Source of the DNA: Candidatus Saccharimonadota bacterium
GTDB lineage: Bacteria; Patescibacteriota; Saccharimonadia; Saccharimonadales; UBA4665
Direction: 5' to 3'
Assembly: GCA_003164595.1 (NCBI GenBank)
Contig: PLTT01000016.1
Location: 1 to 33,098, forward strand
Length of the DNA: 33,098 bases
This document shows positions 1-7,114 of this stretch, in pieces. The position numbers and the translations under genes are program-made. The stretch's first letter is position 1. Each line of letters opens with the position of its first letter. The notes beneath the pieces were generated by a model that was not told the origin of the DNA, searched no databases, and saw only the letters and a list, made by a program, of their open reading frames with translations.

Positions 1-11
1 CTTGCTGTCAT
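1..11 (-). CDS. 5' end of a divergent gene (partial)
   Basis: On the minus strand an ATG at 11-9 is followed by two further complete codons (Met-Thr-Ala) before the window edge. An AAGGAG Shine-Dalgarno match sits at 25-20 with an 8-nt spacer, which is close to ideal. Nothing can be said about the product. The placement implies a gene divergent from the GNAT operon that shares its upstream DNA. Confidence 0.45.
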
Positions 12-34
12 GGGATAGTCTCCTTTATATTAAC

Positions 35-63
35 TTGACAACCAAGTCACAATTTAGTATAAT
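35..63 (+). promoter_or_regulatory. Consensus sigma-70-type promoter of the GNAT operon
   Basis: TTGACA (35-40), a 17-nt spacer and TATAAT (58-63) match the housekeeping consensus exactly. The start point should lie near 70, giving a leader of about 90 nt. The -35 box is part of an inverted element TTGAC-N6-GTCA (35-49) that also occurs in the promoter at 5874-5902. Confidence 0.85.
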
Positions 64-89
64 ATAAAAGTAATTTCGTACATTAGCAG

Positions 90-151
90 AACAAACACCC
101 AGTGGATAGGTTTTTAGCTTGTTCGCAGGGTGTTTGTTTTATTTAATACCC
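90..151 (+). promoter_or_regulatory. Structured leader with two competing hairpins
   Basis: Positions 90-100 and 128-138 form a perfect 11-bp stem around a 27-nt loop, followed by the T-rich stretch 137-144. The 3' arm can instead pair its first 7 nt (128-134) with 145-151, with one G-U pair. The two folds are mutually exclusive. This is the layout of an attenuator or riboswitch expression platform between a strong promoter and the GNAT gene. A simple terminator-like hairpin or small RNA is the alternative. I do not recognise a known riboswitch class. Confidence 0.5.
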
Positions 152-159
152 AATTAACT

Positions 160-1593
160 ATGACAGATAACAAATTACCAGAACACAACATAAATTACTC
201 AGTTCATGAAGATGAACTTGATATTTCAGGTCTGCCTGATGCGCAACGATATGCAAGTCAAGAAGAGCCAACTTCGTTACTAGATCCTAGATTAAGTACT
301 CAGCCCAATGTTGCAGAACAGTCAAAGCCACGTAATGTCAAAAAATATATTACGAGGTCAGGATTGGGCTTATTAGCAGTTGGTGGTATTTTCGCTCTAG
401 CTACACAACCAGAGAATGTATTACACGAAGCAGAAAAGGCCGCACCTATAACGCTTCCTGGGATAGTTGCTTCAGAGGTACTGTGGGATGTGGGAGCGGG
501 CTTAATGGTAGTCGGTGCCGGGAAGAACATAGGCAACCCATTAACATTGAGAAATAGATGGGCTGAAGTTGGTAACCAAGCTGCAAATAGCTCATTAACC
601 AAAGCTGGACTTACGATAAATACAGTTGGAGCCTTGGCTTTTACTGGTTTTCTTGTTTATGGCGGAACCAAATTATCTCCTGATTTATGGCCTGGTGTTG
701 GGGGCGTAGCTGGCGTAGACCTAGCCTCGACTATAGCCATAAGGGCACCAATAGTACTTGCTATTAAAAATGCATCTGAAAGGCAATCAAGCTCGGCAAA
801 CATTGATCTAAAATCTGAGAAAAAGCGAATAACTTCGGTTAAGGTTCGCCACGCAAAACTAGATGATATAAACAGACTGGCAGAGATCGATCTTCAACTT
901 TTCAAAAAGGCATATGGTCAAGAGACCCCATCACATCAAGAAGTGGCCGATATGCTTGAGAAACGTTATCTCAATAATCCAGACTGGATGTTTGTATCTG
1001 AGATTGATGGCAAAGTCGAAGGATTCGTTTCTGCTTTCAGGACTAATGTCCCATCAGAGGACTTTGTATCTTGGGAACAGTCCACAGCAGATGGAACGCT
1101 AGATGGCAGGGTAGACCCTAAGGGTAAATATGCTTATGTTACTAATATGACAATTAAATCAGAAGCAGTTAGATTGGGGGCAGAGGGAATGCTACTCGCT
1201 AATCTATTTGCTAATGGCATAGAAGAGGGCCTTGAGTACGGTTATTTTATTAGCAGAGTACCTTATTTTAAACGTTGGCTAAAAAGAAGTGGAATGGAGC
1301 CAAGCAATGCCGAGGAATTTCAGCTTGCAGCTGAGGCATATGTGAACGCTCGTAGACGAGACGGGACTAGAAGAGATCCAGAGTTAAGAATATATGAAAA
1401 ACTGGGTTATAGCCTCGAGAGGACAGTCTCGGACGCATTCCAAGACGATGCATCATTAAATTTTGGTGTAATATGTAAGGCAGAGGTACCCCCAACAAAC
1501 AAGTTAAAAAACATAAAACCAGTCCGATTAGCTTATGCTACAGCCCTTCGTCAATTAGCAAAACATCCTAAGATATTAGAAAAAGTATTATAA
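160..1593 (+). CDS. Membrane-anchored GNAT-family acyltransferase
   Basis: The 477-aa protein has a polar N-tail of about 65 residues, then four weakly hydrophobic Gly/Ala-rich segments (about 68-84, 104-123, 149-171, 176-204), then a GNAT-like domain from about residue 228. The domain shows the opening VRHAKLDD, the strand FVSEIDGKVEGFVSAF, a beta4/alpha3-like stretch near 326 (YVTNMTIKS, then RLGAEGMLL) and a late ELRIYEKLGY. The acyl-CoA loop does not match the usual Q/RxxGxG/A cleanly, so donor and substrate are unknown. I prefer the ATG at 160 over an in-frame GTG at 130 because the GTG lies inside the leader hairpin. There is no clear Shine-Dalgarno. It is probably co-transcribed with the next gene, which begins 2 nt after the stop. 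Confidence 0.7.
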   Translation: MTDNKLPEHNINYSVHEDELDISGLPDAQRYASQEEPTSLLDPRLSTQPNVAEQSKPRNVKKYITRSGLGLLAVGGIFALATQPENVLHEAEKAAPITLPGIVASEVLWDVGAGLMVVGAGKNIGNPLTLRNRWAEVGNQAANSSLTKAGLTINTVGALAFTGFLVYGGTKLSPDLWPGVGGVAGVDLASTIAIRAPIVLAIKNASERQSSSANIDLKSEKKRITSVKVRHAKLDDINRLAEIDLQLFKKAYGQETPSHQEVADMLEKRYLNNPDWMFVSEIDGKVEGFVSAFRTNVPSEDFVSWEQSTADGTLDGRVDPKGKYAYVTNMTIKSEAVRLGAEGMLLANLFANGIEEGLEYGYFISRVPYFKRWLKRSGMEPSNAEEFQLAAEAYVNARRRDGTRRDPELRIYEKLGYSLERTVSDAFQDDASLNFGVICKAEVPPTNKLKNIKPVRLAYATALRQLAKHPKILEKVL

Positions 1594-1595
1594 CA

Positions 1596-2222
1596 ATGCA
1601 ATTTATAACGGACATTAGTCAACTAGATACAGCAACAAAACATTTTTCCTCACACGAGGAATATAGCGTTGAGTTTTTCCATATATATAGCGATGAAAAT
1701 ATATCGGAGCGGCACATAAAAAGCCTTGAATATCTAGGTGAATTACAGAAAACCTGGTCTTTCCCCTATTCGAGAATTGTATTAATTGATGATTATAACC
1801 CTGACGAGAAGATTATTGGCGTGGAAGAGATAATTGCATACCTGGATGCTAACTCCATGCATCCAGATTATTTTGCATATGAAAGTGATCTTATTAATAA
1901 TGCAAACATCTTATTAGAATCTATAAGAGATGCAAAAACCTACAGAAGCTATACGAAATATATACAACATCATAATAAATATCCATGCTCACTACTGACG
2001 GCTTCCTGGTATTTGACAAGGCTTGGATATCTAGACTCAACTACAGTGATAAGAACTACGCACAAATCGGATAACCCATATACTGCCTCAAAAAGATTGA
2101 TCAATATTTTACCAGATTACTATCAGCCGATAGAGAAGCTTGCTAACCAGTTGATACTTAAAAGTAGCTATTCGGCTGCATCAGATAGAATTGAAGACCT
2201 GTTTTACTCCGTAGATCACTAG
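1596..2222 (+). CDS. Uncharacterised 208-aa protein coupled to the GNAT gene
   Basis: I do not recognise this family. The start codon lies 2 nt after the stop of the GNAT gene and has no Shine-Dalgarno site, which points to translational coupling and joint function. The protein is soluble-looking, rich in Tyr, Asp and Ile, without a signal peptide or convincing membrane segment. A central SRIVLIDDYNPDEK and a later block YPCSLLTASWYLTRLGYLD look like conserved-core material. The N-terminal half alternates strand-like and helix-like stretches; the C-terminal half looks helical. A weak AT-rich hairpin (2223-2229 with 2243-2249) follows the stop. Confidence 0.75.
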   Translation: MQFITDISQLDTATKHFSSHEEYSVEFFHIYSDENISERHIKSLEYLGELQKTWSFPYSRIVLIDDYNPDEKIIGVEEIIAYLDANSMHPDYFAYESDLINNANILLESIRDAKTYRSYTKYIQHHNKYPCSLLTASWYLTRLGYLDSTTVIRTTHKSDNPYTASKRLINILPDYYQPIEKLANQLILKSSYSAASDRIEDLFYSVDH

Positions 2223-2260
2223 AGATATTAGTGTCTTCTTAAAATATCTATCCATTTAGT

Positions 2261-2289
2261 TTGTTAACTATAGTGGAGACGCTTAGAAT
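2261..2289 (+). promoter_or_regulatory. Promoter of the histidine kinase gene
   Basis: TTGTTA (2261-2266), a 17-nt spacer and TAGAAT (2284-2289) fit a sigma-70-type promoter. Six nucleotides separate the -10 box from the ATG at 2296, so the predicted start point is the start codon itself. Confidence 0.5.
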
Positions 2290-2295
2290 ATATTC

Positions 2296-4458
2296 ATGCT
2301 CATGTTTCTAAGTGTGCTTATATCTATAATTTCTGCTGGTATTGTTCTCGCTGGTCTTATGGCATTACTTCGTGGTCCAAAAAGGGCCCAGAATAGGTGG
2401 TTCTTCATCTTCACGATTTTTCTTGCTGTCTGGATAGTATCTAATTTCTTGGACAGTAATTTTGTTAACTCGACAACTGATATTTTACTGAAAATAGATT
2501 TTAGCTCAATCCTGTTTACGGCCTGGGCTTTACTCCAATTCACTTTAGTTTTCTTAATAAGAAATGCTGACAAAAAGCGTCTAATCCATACGCCGACCTT
2601 TACTATTACCAGTTTTTTGCTAAATGTAATGTTCAGTTTGCTGATTTTTTTGAATCTAGTGGTAACAGGGGATATTAGTACTGGGAAATTAATCGTAGAC
2701 TATATGTCATTATCCTGGGCATACATATTTGTGTTTCTGGCTTATTTCGTTATTGTCTTTATCATTCTTACGCTTAAAAGTCGACGATCTAAGGGTCTAG
2801 AGAAATCTGCCGTTAAAATTATTTATATCGGGTTACTAATAGCTCTTTTAACAAATATATTTACGAATCTAATTTTTCCTGAATTATTTAGCGTAAGGTC
2901 TACTGTCAAAGAATTGAATATTATTGGATATGGCGGGTTGTTGTTCATGACCTTAATGATCTATATAGCCATTACAACCCAGAAACTATTTGATATTCGT
3001 ATAGTCATAGCCAGGTCTGTTGGTTACGTTTTATCCTTTGCAGTAATAGTAGTGATTTATGTTACTCCTACTATTCTAATATCAACCCACCTACTAAACT
3101 ACAGGCTATCTGTAGCTAAAATCCTATACTTAGTCGCTGTTACGTGCATAGTGGCAATATTATTCCAGCCACTGAGAAGCTTCTTTAACAAACTTACAAA
3201 TAAAGTGTTCTACCGTAATTACTATGAGATCCAAGATGTGATTGATAAACTCGGCAATCTATTGGTGGGTAGTGTTGACCCCGAAGAGATCAAACATAAA
3301 ACCCTTGAACTGCTTACGGGCGTGCTAAAACCAAGTTATGCCAAATACTTACTGCTAGTTAATGCTAGGGAGGGCGACGAACAAATTATTCATGGGTTAT
3401 CAATGACAAATAAAGAGTTAATTGATACTGACGAATTATCTAGTTCTGCTAGTAGGCATCTCTATGAGGCTATGGTAAGTAACAATATCGCTCTAGCATT
3501 ACGTTTACGCACAAAACATGATGTCCTCGGCTATATTATCTTTGGATACCAAAAATCTGGTAGCTCGTACTCTGATGTAGATAAGCGATTGCTAAGCATA
3601 GCTGCTGCCGAGATAGCGATCAGCCTACAAAATGCACTTCGTTTTGAAGAGATTCAGCGGTTCAACGTAACGCTACAAGCTAAGGTTGATGAGGCAACTA
3701 AAGAGCTTAAGAAGACTAATGAAAAGTTAAGGGCAATAGATGAGACCAAAGACGATTTTATTAGCTTGGCTTCTCATCAATTACGAACACCCCTGTCTAT
3801 TATAAAGGGTTACGTTAACATGGTTATCCATGGTGATGCAGGAAAGATAAATGAACAGCAAAAAGATTTTCTTGAGTTAGCTATGTTAAGTTCTGAGAAC
3901 ATGGTGAGTCTAGTCACTGAATTACTCAACATATCACGAATAACCTCGGGGAAGTTTAGCCTAGACGTCGGTCCAGTCAATCTAGCAGATGTCGTTGACG
4001 CAGAAGTTAAAAAATTAGCGAATATGGCAGATTCAAGGAAAGTAGCTTTAACATTCCACAAGCCTCATGATTTCCCGACACTTCTTCTAGACGAGGAGAA
4101 GATTAGACAAGTAATCGCTAATTTTATAGATAACGCCATATATTACTCCAAACATAAAAACGCTAAAATTGACGTTCAGCTGACAAGTGAAGATGATGAT
4201 ATTGTCTTTAAGGTCATAGATAACGGTATTGGCGTGCCTCTTCAAGAGAGAGATCACCTATTTACTAAATTCTACAGAGCGAAAAATGCTAAATTCGTTC
4301 GTCCTAATGGCACGGGCGTAGGTTTATATCTGGCTAAGGTAGTTATCAACGAAGAAGGTGGTAATTTAATTTTTGAAAGCAAGGAAGGTGAGGGCAGTAC
4401 GTTTGGATTTAAATTCAATAAGAATAAAATTATCCAAAATACCAATAAAGCTCAGTAG
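2296..4458 (+). CDS. Multi-TM, GAF-type sensor histidine kinase
   Basis: The 720-aa protein begins with about seven to eight hydrophobic segments (residues 1-300), resembling the 7TM sensor region of some histidine kinases. A GAF-like domain (about 315-450), a short coiled coil (about 455-490) and a complete kinase core follow. The H-box carries the phospho-acceptor His494 (SHQLRTPL). The N-box has Asn613 (NFIDNAI), the G1 box Asp642 (DNGIG), the F-box FTKFYRA and the G2 box GTGVGLYLA from 672. All catalytic boxes are intact. The input may be a membrane-embedded or small-molecule signal, but the ligand is unknown. A response regulator gene follows after 82 nt and is the natural partner. A second ATG 6 nt downstream is an alternative start. 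Confidence 0.92.
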   Translation: MLMFLSVLISIISAGIVLAGLMALLRGPKRAQNRWFFIFTIFLAVWIVSNFLDSNFVNSTTDILLKIDFSSILFTAWALLQFTLVFLIRNADKKRLIHTPTFTITSFLLNVMFSLLIFLNLVVTGDISTGKLIVDYMSLSWAYIFVFLAYFVIVFIILTLKSRRSKGLEKSAVKIIYIGLLIALLTNIFTNLIFPELFSVRSTVKELNIIGYGGLLFMTLMIYIAITTQKLFDIRIVIARSVGYVLSFAVIVVIYVTPTILISTHLLNYRLSVAKILYLVAVTCIVAILFQPLRSFFNKLTNKVFYRNYYEIQDVIDKLGNLLVGSVDPEEIKHKTLELLTGVLKPSYAKYLLLVNAREGDEQIIHGLSMTNKELIDTDELSSSASRHLYEAMVSNNIALALRLRTKHDVLGYIIFGYQKSGSSYSDVDKRLLSIAAAEIAISLQNALRFEEIQRFNVTLQAKVDEATKELKKTNEKLRAIDETKDDFISLASHQLRTPLSIIKGYVNMVIHGDAGKINEQQKDFLELAMLSSENMVSLVTELLNISRITSGKFSLDVGPVNLADVVDAEVKKLANMADSRKVALTFHKPHDFPTLLLDEEKIRQVIANFIDNAIYYSKHKNAKIDVQLTSEDDDIVFKVIDNGIGVPLQERDHLFTKFYRAKNAKFVRPNGTGVGLYLAKVVINEEGGNLIFESKEGEGSTFGFKFNKNKIIQNTNKAQ

Positions 4459-4540
4459 TTGGCTATTTATATAATGACTTAAGTGGTAAAATCGAAAATA
4501 TGGGATGTATAAACTTAATAATTAGATAGGTTTTCAATAA

Positions 4541-4921
4541 ATGGATGACAAGAAACGCATACTTATAGTCGATGATGATGACCAGATATCAAAAATGTAT
4601 ACCACGCTTTTGAATATCAAAGGGTTTACAACCGAAAGGGTTAACAATGGCGAAGATGCTATCGCCGCAACGCTAGAGTTTAAACCTGATTTAATTCTTC
4701 TAGATATTATGATGCCTGAAATAAGTGGTTTTGATGTAGCGGATATTCTACACAATACCGAAAAGACAAAAGACATACCAATAATAGTACTCACTGCATT
4801 AGGCGGCAAAGAATATAGAGATAAAGCCACTGCTGCTGGAGTAGCATATTATTTCGTAAAAAGTGAAGTCGATCTCGATTTGATTGCTGAAAAAATTCAA
4901 GAACTCCTTAAGTCATCCTGA
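4541..4921 (+). CDS. Single-domain CheY-like response regulator
   Basis: The 126-aa protein is one receiver domain with no output domain. It has the acidic cluster DDDD (11-14), phospho-acceptor Asp55 in LLLDIMMPE, the switch Thr85 in VLTA and Lys107 in FVKSE, so phosphorylation chemistry should be intact. It lies just downstream of the histidine kinase and is probably phosphorylated by it. Lacking a DNA-binding domain, it must signal by protein contact or pass phosphate on. A TATAAT (4470-4475) in the gap could give a separate transcript, but no -35 box supports it. Confidence 0.92.
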   Translation: MDDKKRILIVDDDDQISKMYTTLLNIKGFTTERVNNGEDAIAATLEFKPDLILLDIMMPEISGFDVADILHNTEKTKDIPIIVLTALGGKEYRDKATAAGVAYYFVKSEVDLDLIAEKIQELLKSS

Positions 4922-4993
4922 CATTACTCTAATAGAGTGAATATTCAAACAATGAGGTTCGATTCGAGTAGCATAGAAGACTTTAAACTGGTA

Positions 4994-5776
4994 TTAGCTA
5001 GCTAACCGGGGTAATGATTCGTAATAGGGCATTGCTTTTAGGCATGAATCTAACAAGTGCCATATCTGCAAAAACGAACCGGCTATTAGCGGGTTTGAAA
5101 TAGTAAGGGCATAGGGCTCTGATCCGTATAGAACTATCAAGAGTGAAGATTTGGTAACGCTCCATTCTACGGGCATGTCATAGTCTTCGCTTTTGACCCA
5201 AGTTGTTTTCAGATTAGACTGTTTATCCCCTTCATAATTTACCGGACCTTTTATACCATCGGGCAAGATACCGAATCTTTTTAACCCATGCCTACTTGGT
5301 AGAGTTCGGAGTTCATGCATAATATCAAAGCCCATGGAGGTTACATCTCGCAGTGAACGAACAAAATATATATCTTCTCCCAAAGCTATCTGATTTCTAA
5401 ACGAATTCGCAACTGAGGTGTTACCGGTAACTATTTCGACACCCGGCTGTTCAGTATGGGAATAGTATTTAGAAACCAGTTCTTTCATCACCAAAGTAAC
5501 GGCATTCTCTCTTGCTGTTGCTTCGGCTCTTAGGTTAGCGGCCAGCGAGGCAAGGGCGGTTGGGTTGCTGATTTGATATGAAGTTTTGTTTCCTGAACTT
5601 CTGGCAGCCAGTTTAAGTTCAACTAACTTGTCCAATAATTTATAGGCGTTGGTTCGGCTTAATTTGAGCTTAATAGCTGCCTCGGGCGGTGTTATCTCAC
5701 CCTTCTCGATGAGAAGAGCATACATAGCTGCCTGTGTTTTTGATAGCCCGGTGGCGATTAAACCATTTAGTTCCAT
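4994..5776 (-). CDS. TrmB-like transcriptional regulator
   Basis: The 260-aa protein opens with a winged helix-turn-helix (about 1-72: GLSKTQAAMYALL, then the recognition-helix region LSRTNAYKLLDKL), as in the TrmB family. A short helical linker (75-105) leads to a C-terminal domain of about 150 residues likely to be the effector or dimerisation part. The frame stays open upstream to 5911, but the extension crosses promoter DNA and encodes an unlikely hydrophobic leader, so I place the start at the ATG at 5776. An extended -10 box ends 6 nt before that ATG. It is divergent from the 335-aa gene, and the 17-bp palindrome in its predicted -35 region suggests autoregulation. The effector is unknown. 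Confidence 0.8.
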   Translation of the reverse strand: MELNGLIATGLSKTQAAMYALLIEKGEITPPEAAIKLKLSRTNAYKLLDKLVELKLAARSSGNKTSYQISNPTALASLAANLRAEATARENAVTLVMKELVSKYYSHTEQPGVEIVTGNTSVANSFRNQIALGEDIYFVRSLRDVTSMGFDIMHELRTLPSRHGLKRFGILPDGIKGPVNYEGDKQSNLKTTWVKSEDYDMPVEWSVTKSSLLIVLYGSEPYALTISNPLIAGSFLQIWHLLDSCLKAMPYYESLPRLAS

Positions 5777-5782
5777 AACAAC

Positions 5783-5791
5783 ATCGTAGCA
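5783..5791 (-). promoter_or_regulatory. Extended -10 promoter of the TrmB-like gene
   Basis: Read on the minus strand, TGC-TACGAT (5791 to 5783) is an extended -10 element 6 nt from the ATG at 5776, which predicts a leaderless mRNA. A weak -35 match TTCACT (5811-5806) overlaps the palindrome at 5807-5823. Confidence 0.4.
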
Positions 5792-5806
5792 TAATAATAT
5801 TAATAA

Positions 5807-5823
5807 GTGAATACCGTATTCAC
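5807..5823 (+). promoter_or_regulatory. 17-bp palindromic operator candidate
   Basis: GTGAATACCGTATTCAC is a perfect 8-bp inverted repeat around a single central C. It lies 31 bp upstream of the TrmB-like start codon, over the predicted -35 region of that gene, and about 50 bp upstream of the -35 box of the divergent 335-aa gene. Size, symmetry and position fit the binding site of a dimeric winged-helix regulator, most simply the adjacent gene product. Confidence 0.6.
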
Positions 5824-5873
5824 ATAATATGTAAAATAGTATAGTATATAATACTAGAAATGTCATATAACTA

Positions 5874-5902
5874 TTGACAATATAGTCAAACATTGGTATA
5901 AT
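5874..5902 (+). promoter_or_regulatory. Consensus promoter of the 335-aa gene with inverted element
   Basis: TTGACA (5874-5879), a 17-nt spacer and TATAAT (5897-5902) are a perfect sigma-70 match. The start point is expected near 5909, about 4 nt before the ATG at 5913. The inverted element TTGAC-N6-GTCAA (5874-5889) overlaps the -35 box, and the whole promoter closely resembles that at 35-63. Confidence 0.85.
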
Positions 5903-5912
5903 CTTTACCATT

Positions 5913-6920
5913 ATGAATAAACCAGAACTGAATAATAATTATGACCCTCGACAATTTGCGTTCGAGGTATTAGAACGATCTAATAACGTTCTAAGATCTG
6001 CGGTTGCTATAGTTTCTCCCGAATCACCAGACGCTAATCCTTTAGATGTATTTCTTGCGCCAGGTGAGGTTCGAGCCAATGACCCAAGTTTTAAGGGCAC
6101 GGCAGACCAAGAAGAAAAATTACGTGATTCTGCTGCAGAACTTGGCTTTGGCAGTGAAACGGACAGAACTATGAGCGAACTTGGTCTTCAGGGTGGAGCT
6201 GTTATCTTAGAAGGCGGACAAGCCCATAAAATACAGGCCGAAGCCTTAGTTGTAGCCGAAGACGAATCAGCTAATCCATCATCTATTATATTTTCAGCTT
6301 CCCCGAATCGTAAGATTAGTAATGACGAACAGCAATTTATGGCTGAATTTCTCGGTACTGATAAGTTGAGCGTCGGGGCTACTGAGTACGAAATAGCGGC
6401 TCAAATCGCTAGTAAAATTACTGGATTCGAAAAATCAGAGACCGATGTACAAATCCCCTATAACTACAATATAGACAATAAATTTATTGTAACTAGCGGC
6501 TCAAATAATCAGCTAACAATTATTGGAAAAGTTGGAGCTGCACCGGTCATACTCTTAAGAGTAGACCGCGAGAACTATACTGGTGAAAATGGAAAAACTA
6601 AGTATAGAAACCAGCCGGACAGCGCAGATATTATCAGGATTGTCGATACCTTGCTAAGAATTGATAATGACGAATCAACTCCCATAGCTTTCGTAACGAG
6701 CGGGACCTATCGGCCCTCTCGTGAAGTTGACGGTGCTAGAGCGGCATTAGCTATTGCTAATCGTAAGGTTGGCGTGCCAACTTATGGTACGGCACTTATG
6801 GCCCGAGTTAAGGGTAATCCATTATTGGCAACTGGGGGACCAATTAATCAATTACCTGGCGAGCTTCACATGATGGCGGTTAAAGTTCAGAAATTGAAAG
6901 AAGAAATAGAAAACCTTTAG
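5913..6920 (+). CDS. Uncharacterised 335-aa cytoplasmic protein
   Basis: I do not recognise the family. The protein is acidic, has no signal peptide or membrane segment, and looks like a mixed alpha/beta enzyme or binding protein. The C-terminal half holds the most motif-like material: a strand IAFVTSGTYRPSREVDGAR followed by a helix and KVGVPTYGTALMARVKGNPL. This recalls, without proving, a Rossmann-like layout in which an SG-loop precedes a helix. A Glu/Lys-rich helix closes the protein. It has a consensus promoter with almost no leader, so expression is probably strong. It is divergent from the TrmB-like regulator and may be its target. Confidence 0.75.
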   Translation: MNKPELNNNYDPRQFAFEVLERSNNVLRSAVAIVSPESPDANPLDVFLAPGEVRANDPSFKGTADQEEKLRDSAAELGFGSETDRTMSELGLQGGAVILEGGQAHKIQAEALVVAEDESANPSSIIFSASPNRKISNDEQQFMAEFLGTDKLSVGATEYEIAAQIASKITGFEKSETDVQIPYNYNIDNKFIVTSGSNNQLTIIGKVGAAPVILLRVDRENYTGENGKTKYRNQPDSADIIRIVDTLLRIDNDESTPIAFVTSGTYRPSREVDGARAALAIANRKVGVPTYGTALMARVKGNPLLATGGPINQLPGELHMMAVKVQKLKEEIENL

Positions 6921-7114
6921 GGCGGTAATAACCTAGCGACAATTAAGCAGGCGTACTCATGAAATACGAAATCCTGTCCGCTCGGGATAATAACCCTTGA
7001 TCTTACGTGAGACTCGCGGGTCGGCTAAGTGACTCTTTTAATCCAAGTGCTCATATAGTAATAATTGTTCAACACTGCGATAATAGACATAAGGGTTATA
7101 ATTTACTAAATCTT
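6921..7114 (+). other. Intergenic stretch before the ATPase
   Basis: No gene is supported in these 194 bases. A reading frame in phase with the ATPase is open from 7007, but it crosses the TATAAT at 7097-7102 and looks non-coding. That box lies 12 nt before the ATPase ATG and is the only promoter-like signal; no good -35 box sits at the right distance. No intrinsic terminator for the preceding gene is visible. Confidence 0.4.

Noticed and set aside
130-159. GTG at 130 as the start of the GNAT protein
   Set aside because: It lies in the 3' arm of the leader hairpin, and the added residues look like translated leader. The ATG at 160 fits better.
5800-5840. dif-like site for the Xer recombinase
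   Set aside because: An ACATAATATGTAAAA stretch looks loosely similar, but lacks two recognisable arms around a 6-nt centre, and no other candidate was seen near the xer gene.
5777-5911. N-terminal extension of the TrmB-like regulator by 45 residues
   Set aside because: The DNA carries the palindrome and the divergent promoter, and the extension is an improbable hydrophobic peptide for a DNA-binding protein.
7007-7114. Extended start of the P-type ATPase
   Set aside because: The extra 36 residues do not resemble the family, and a TATAAT at 7097-7102 lies inside them.
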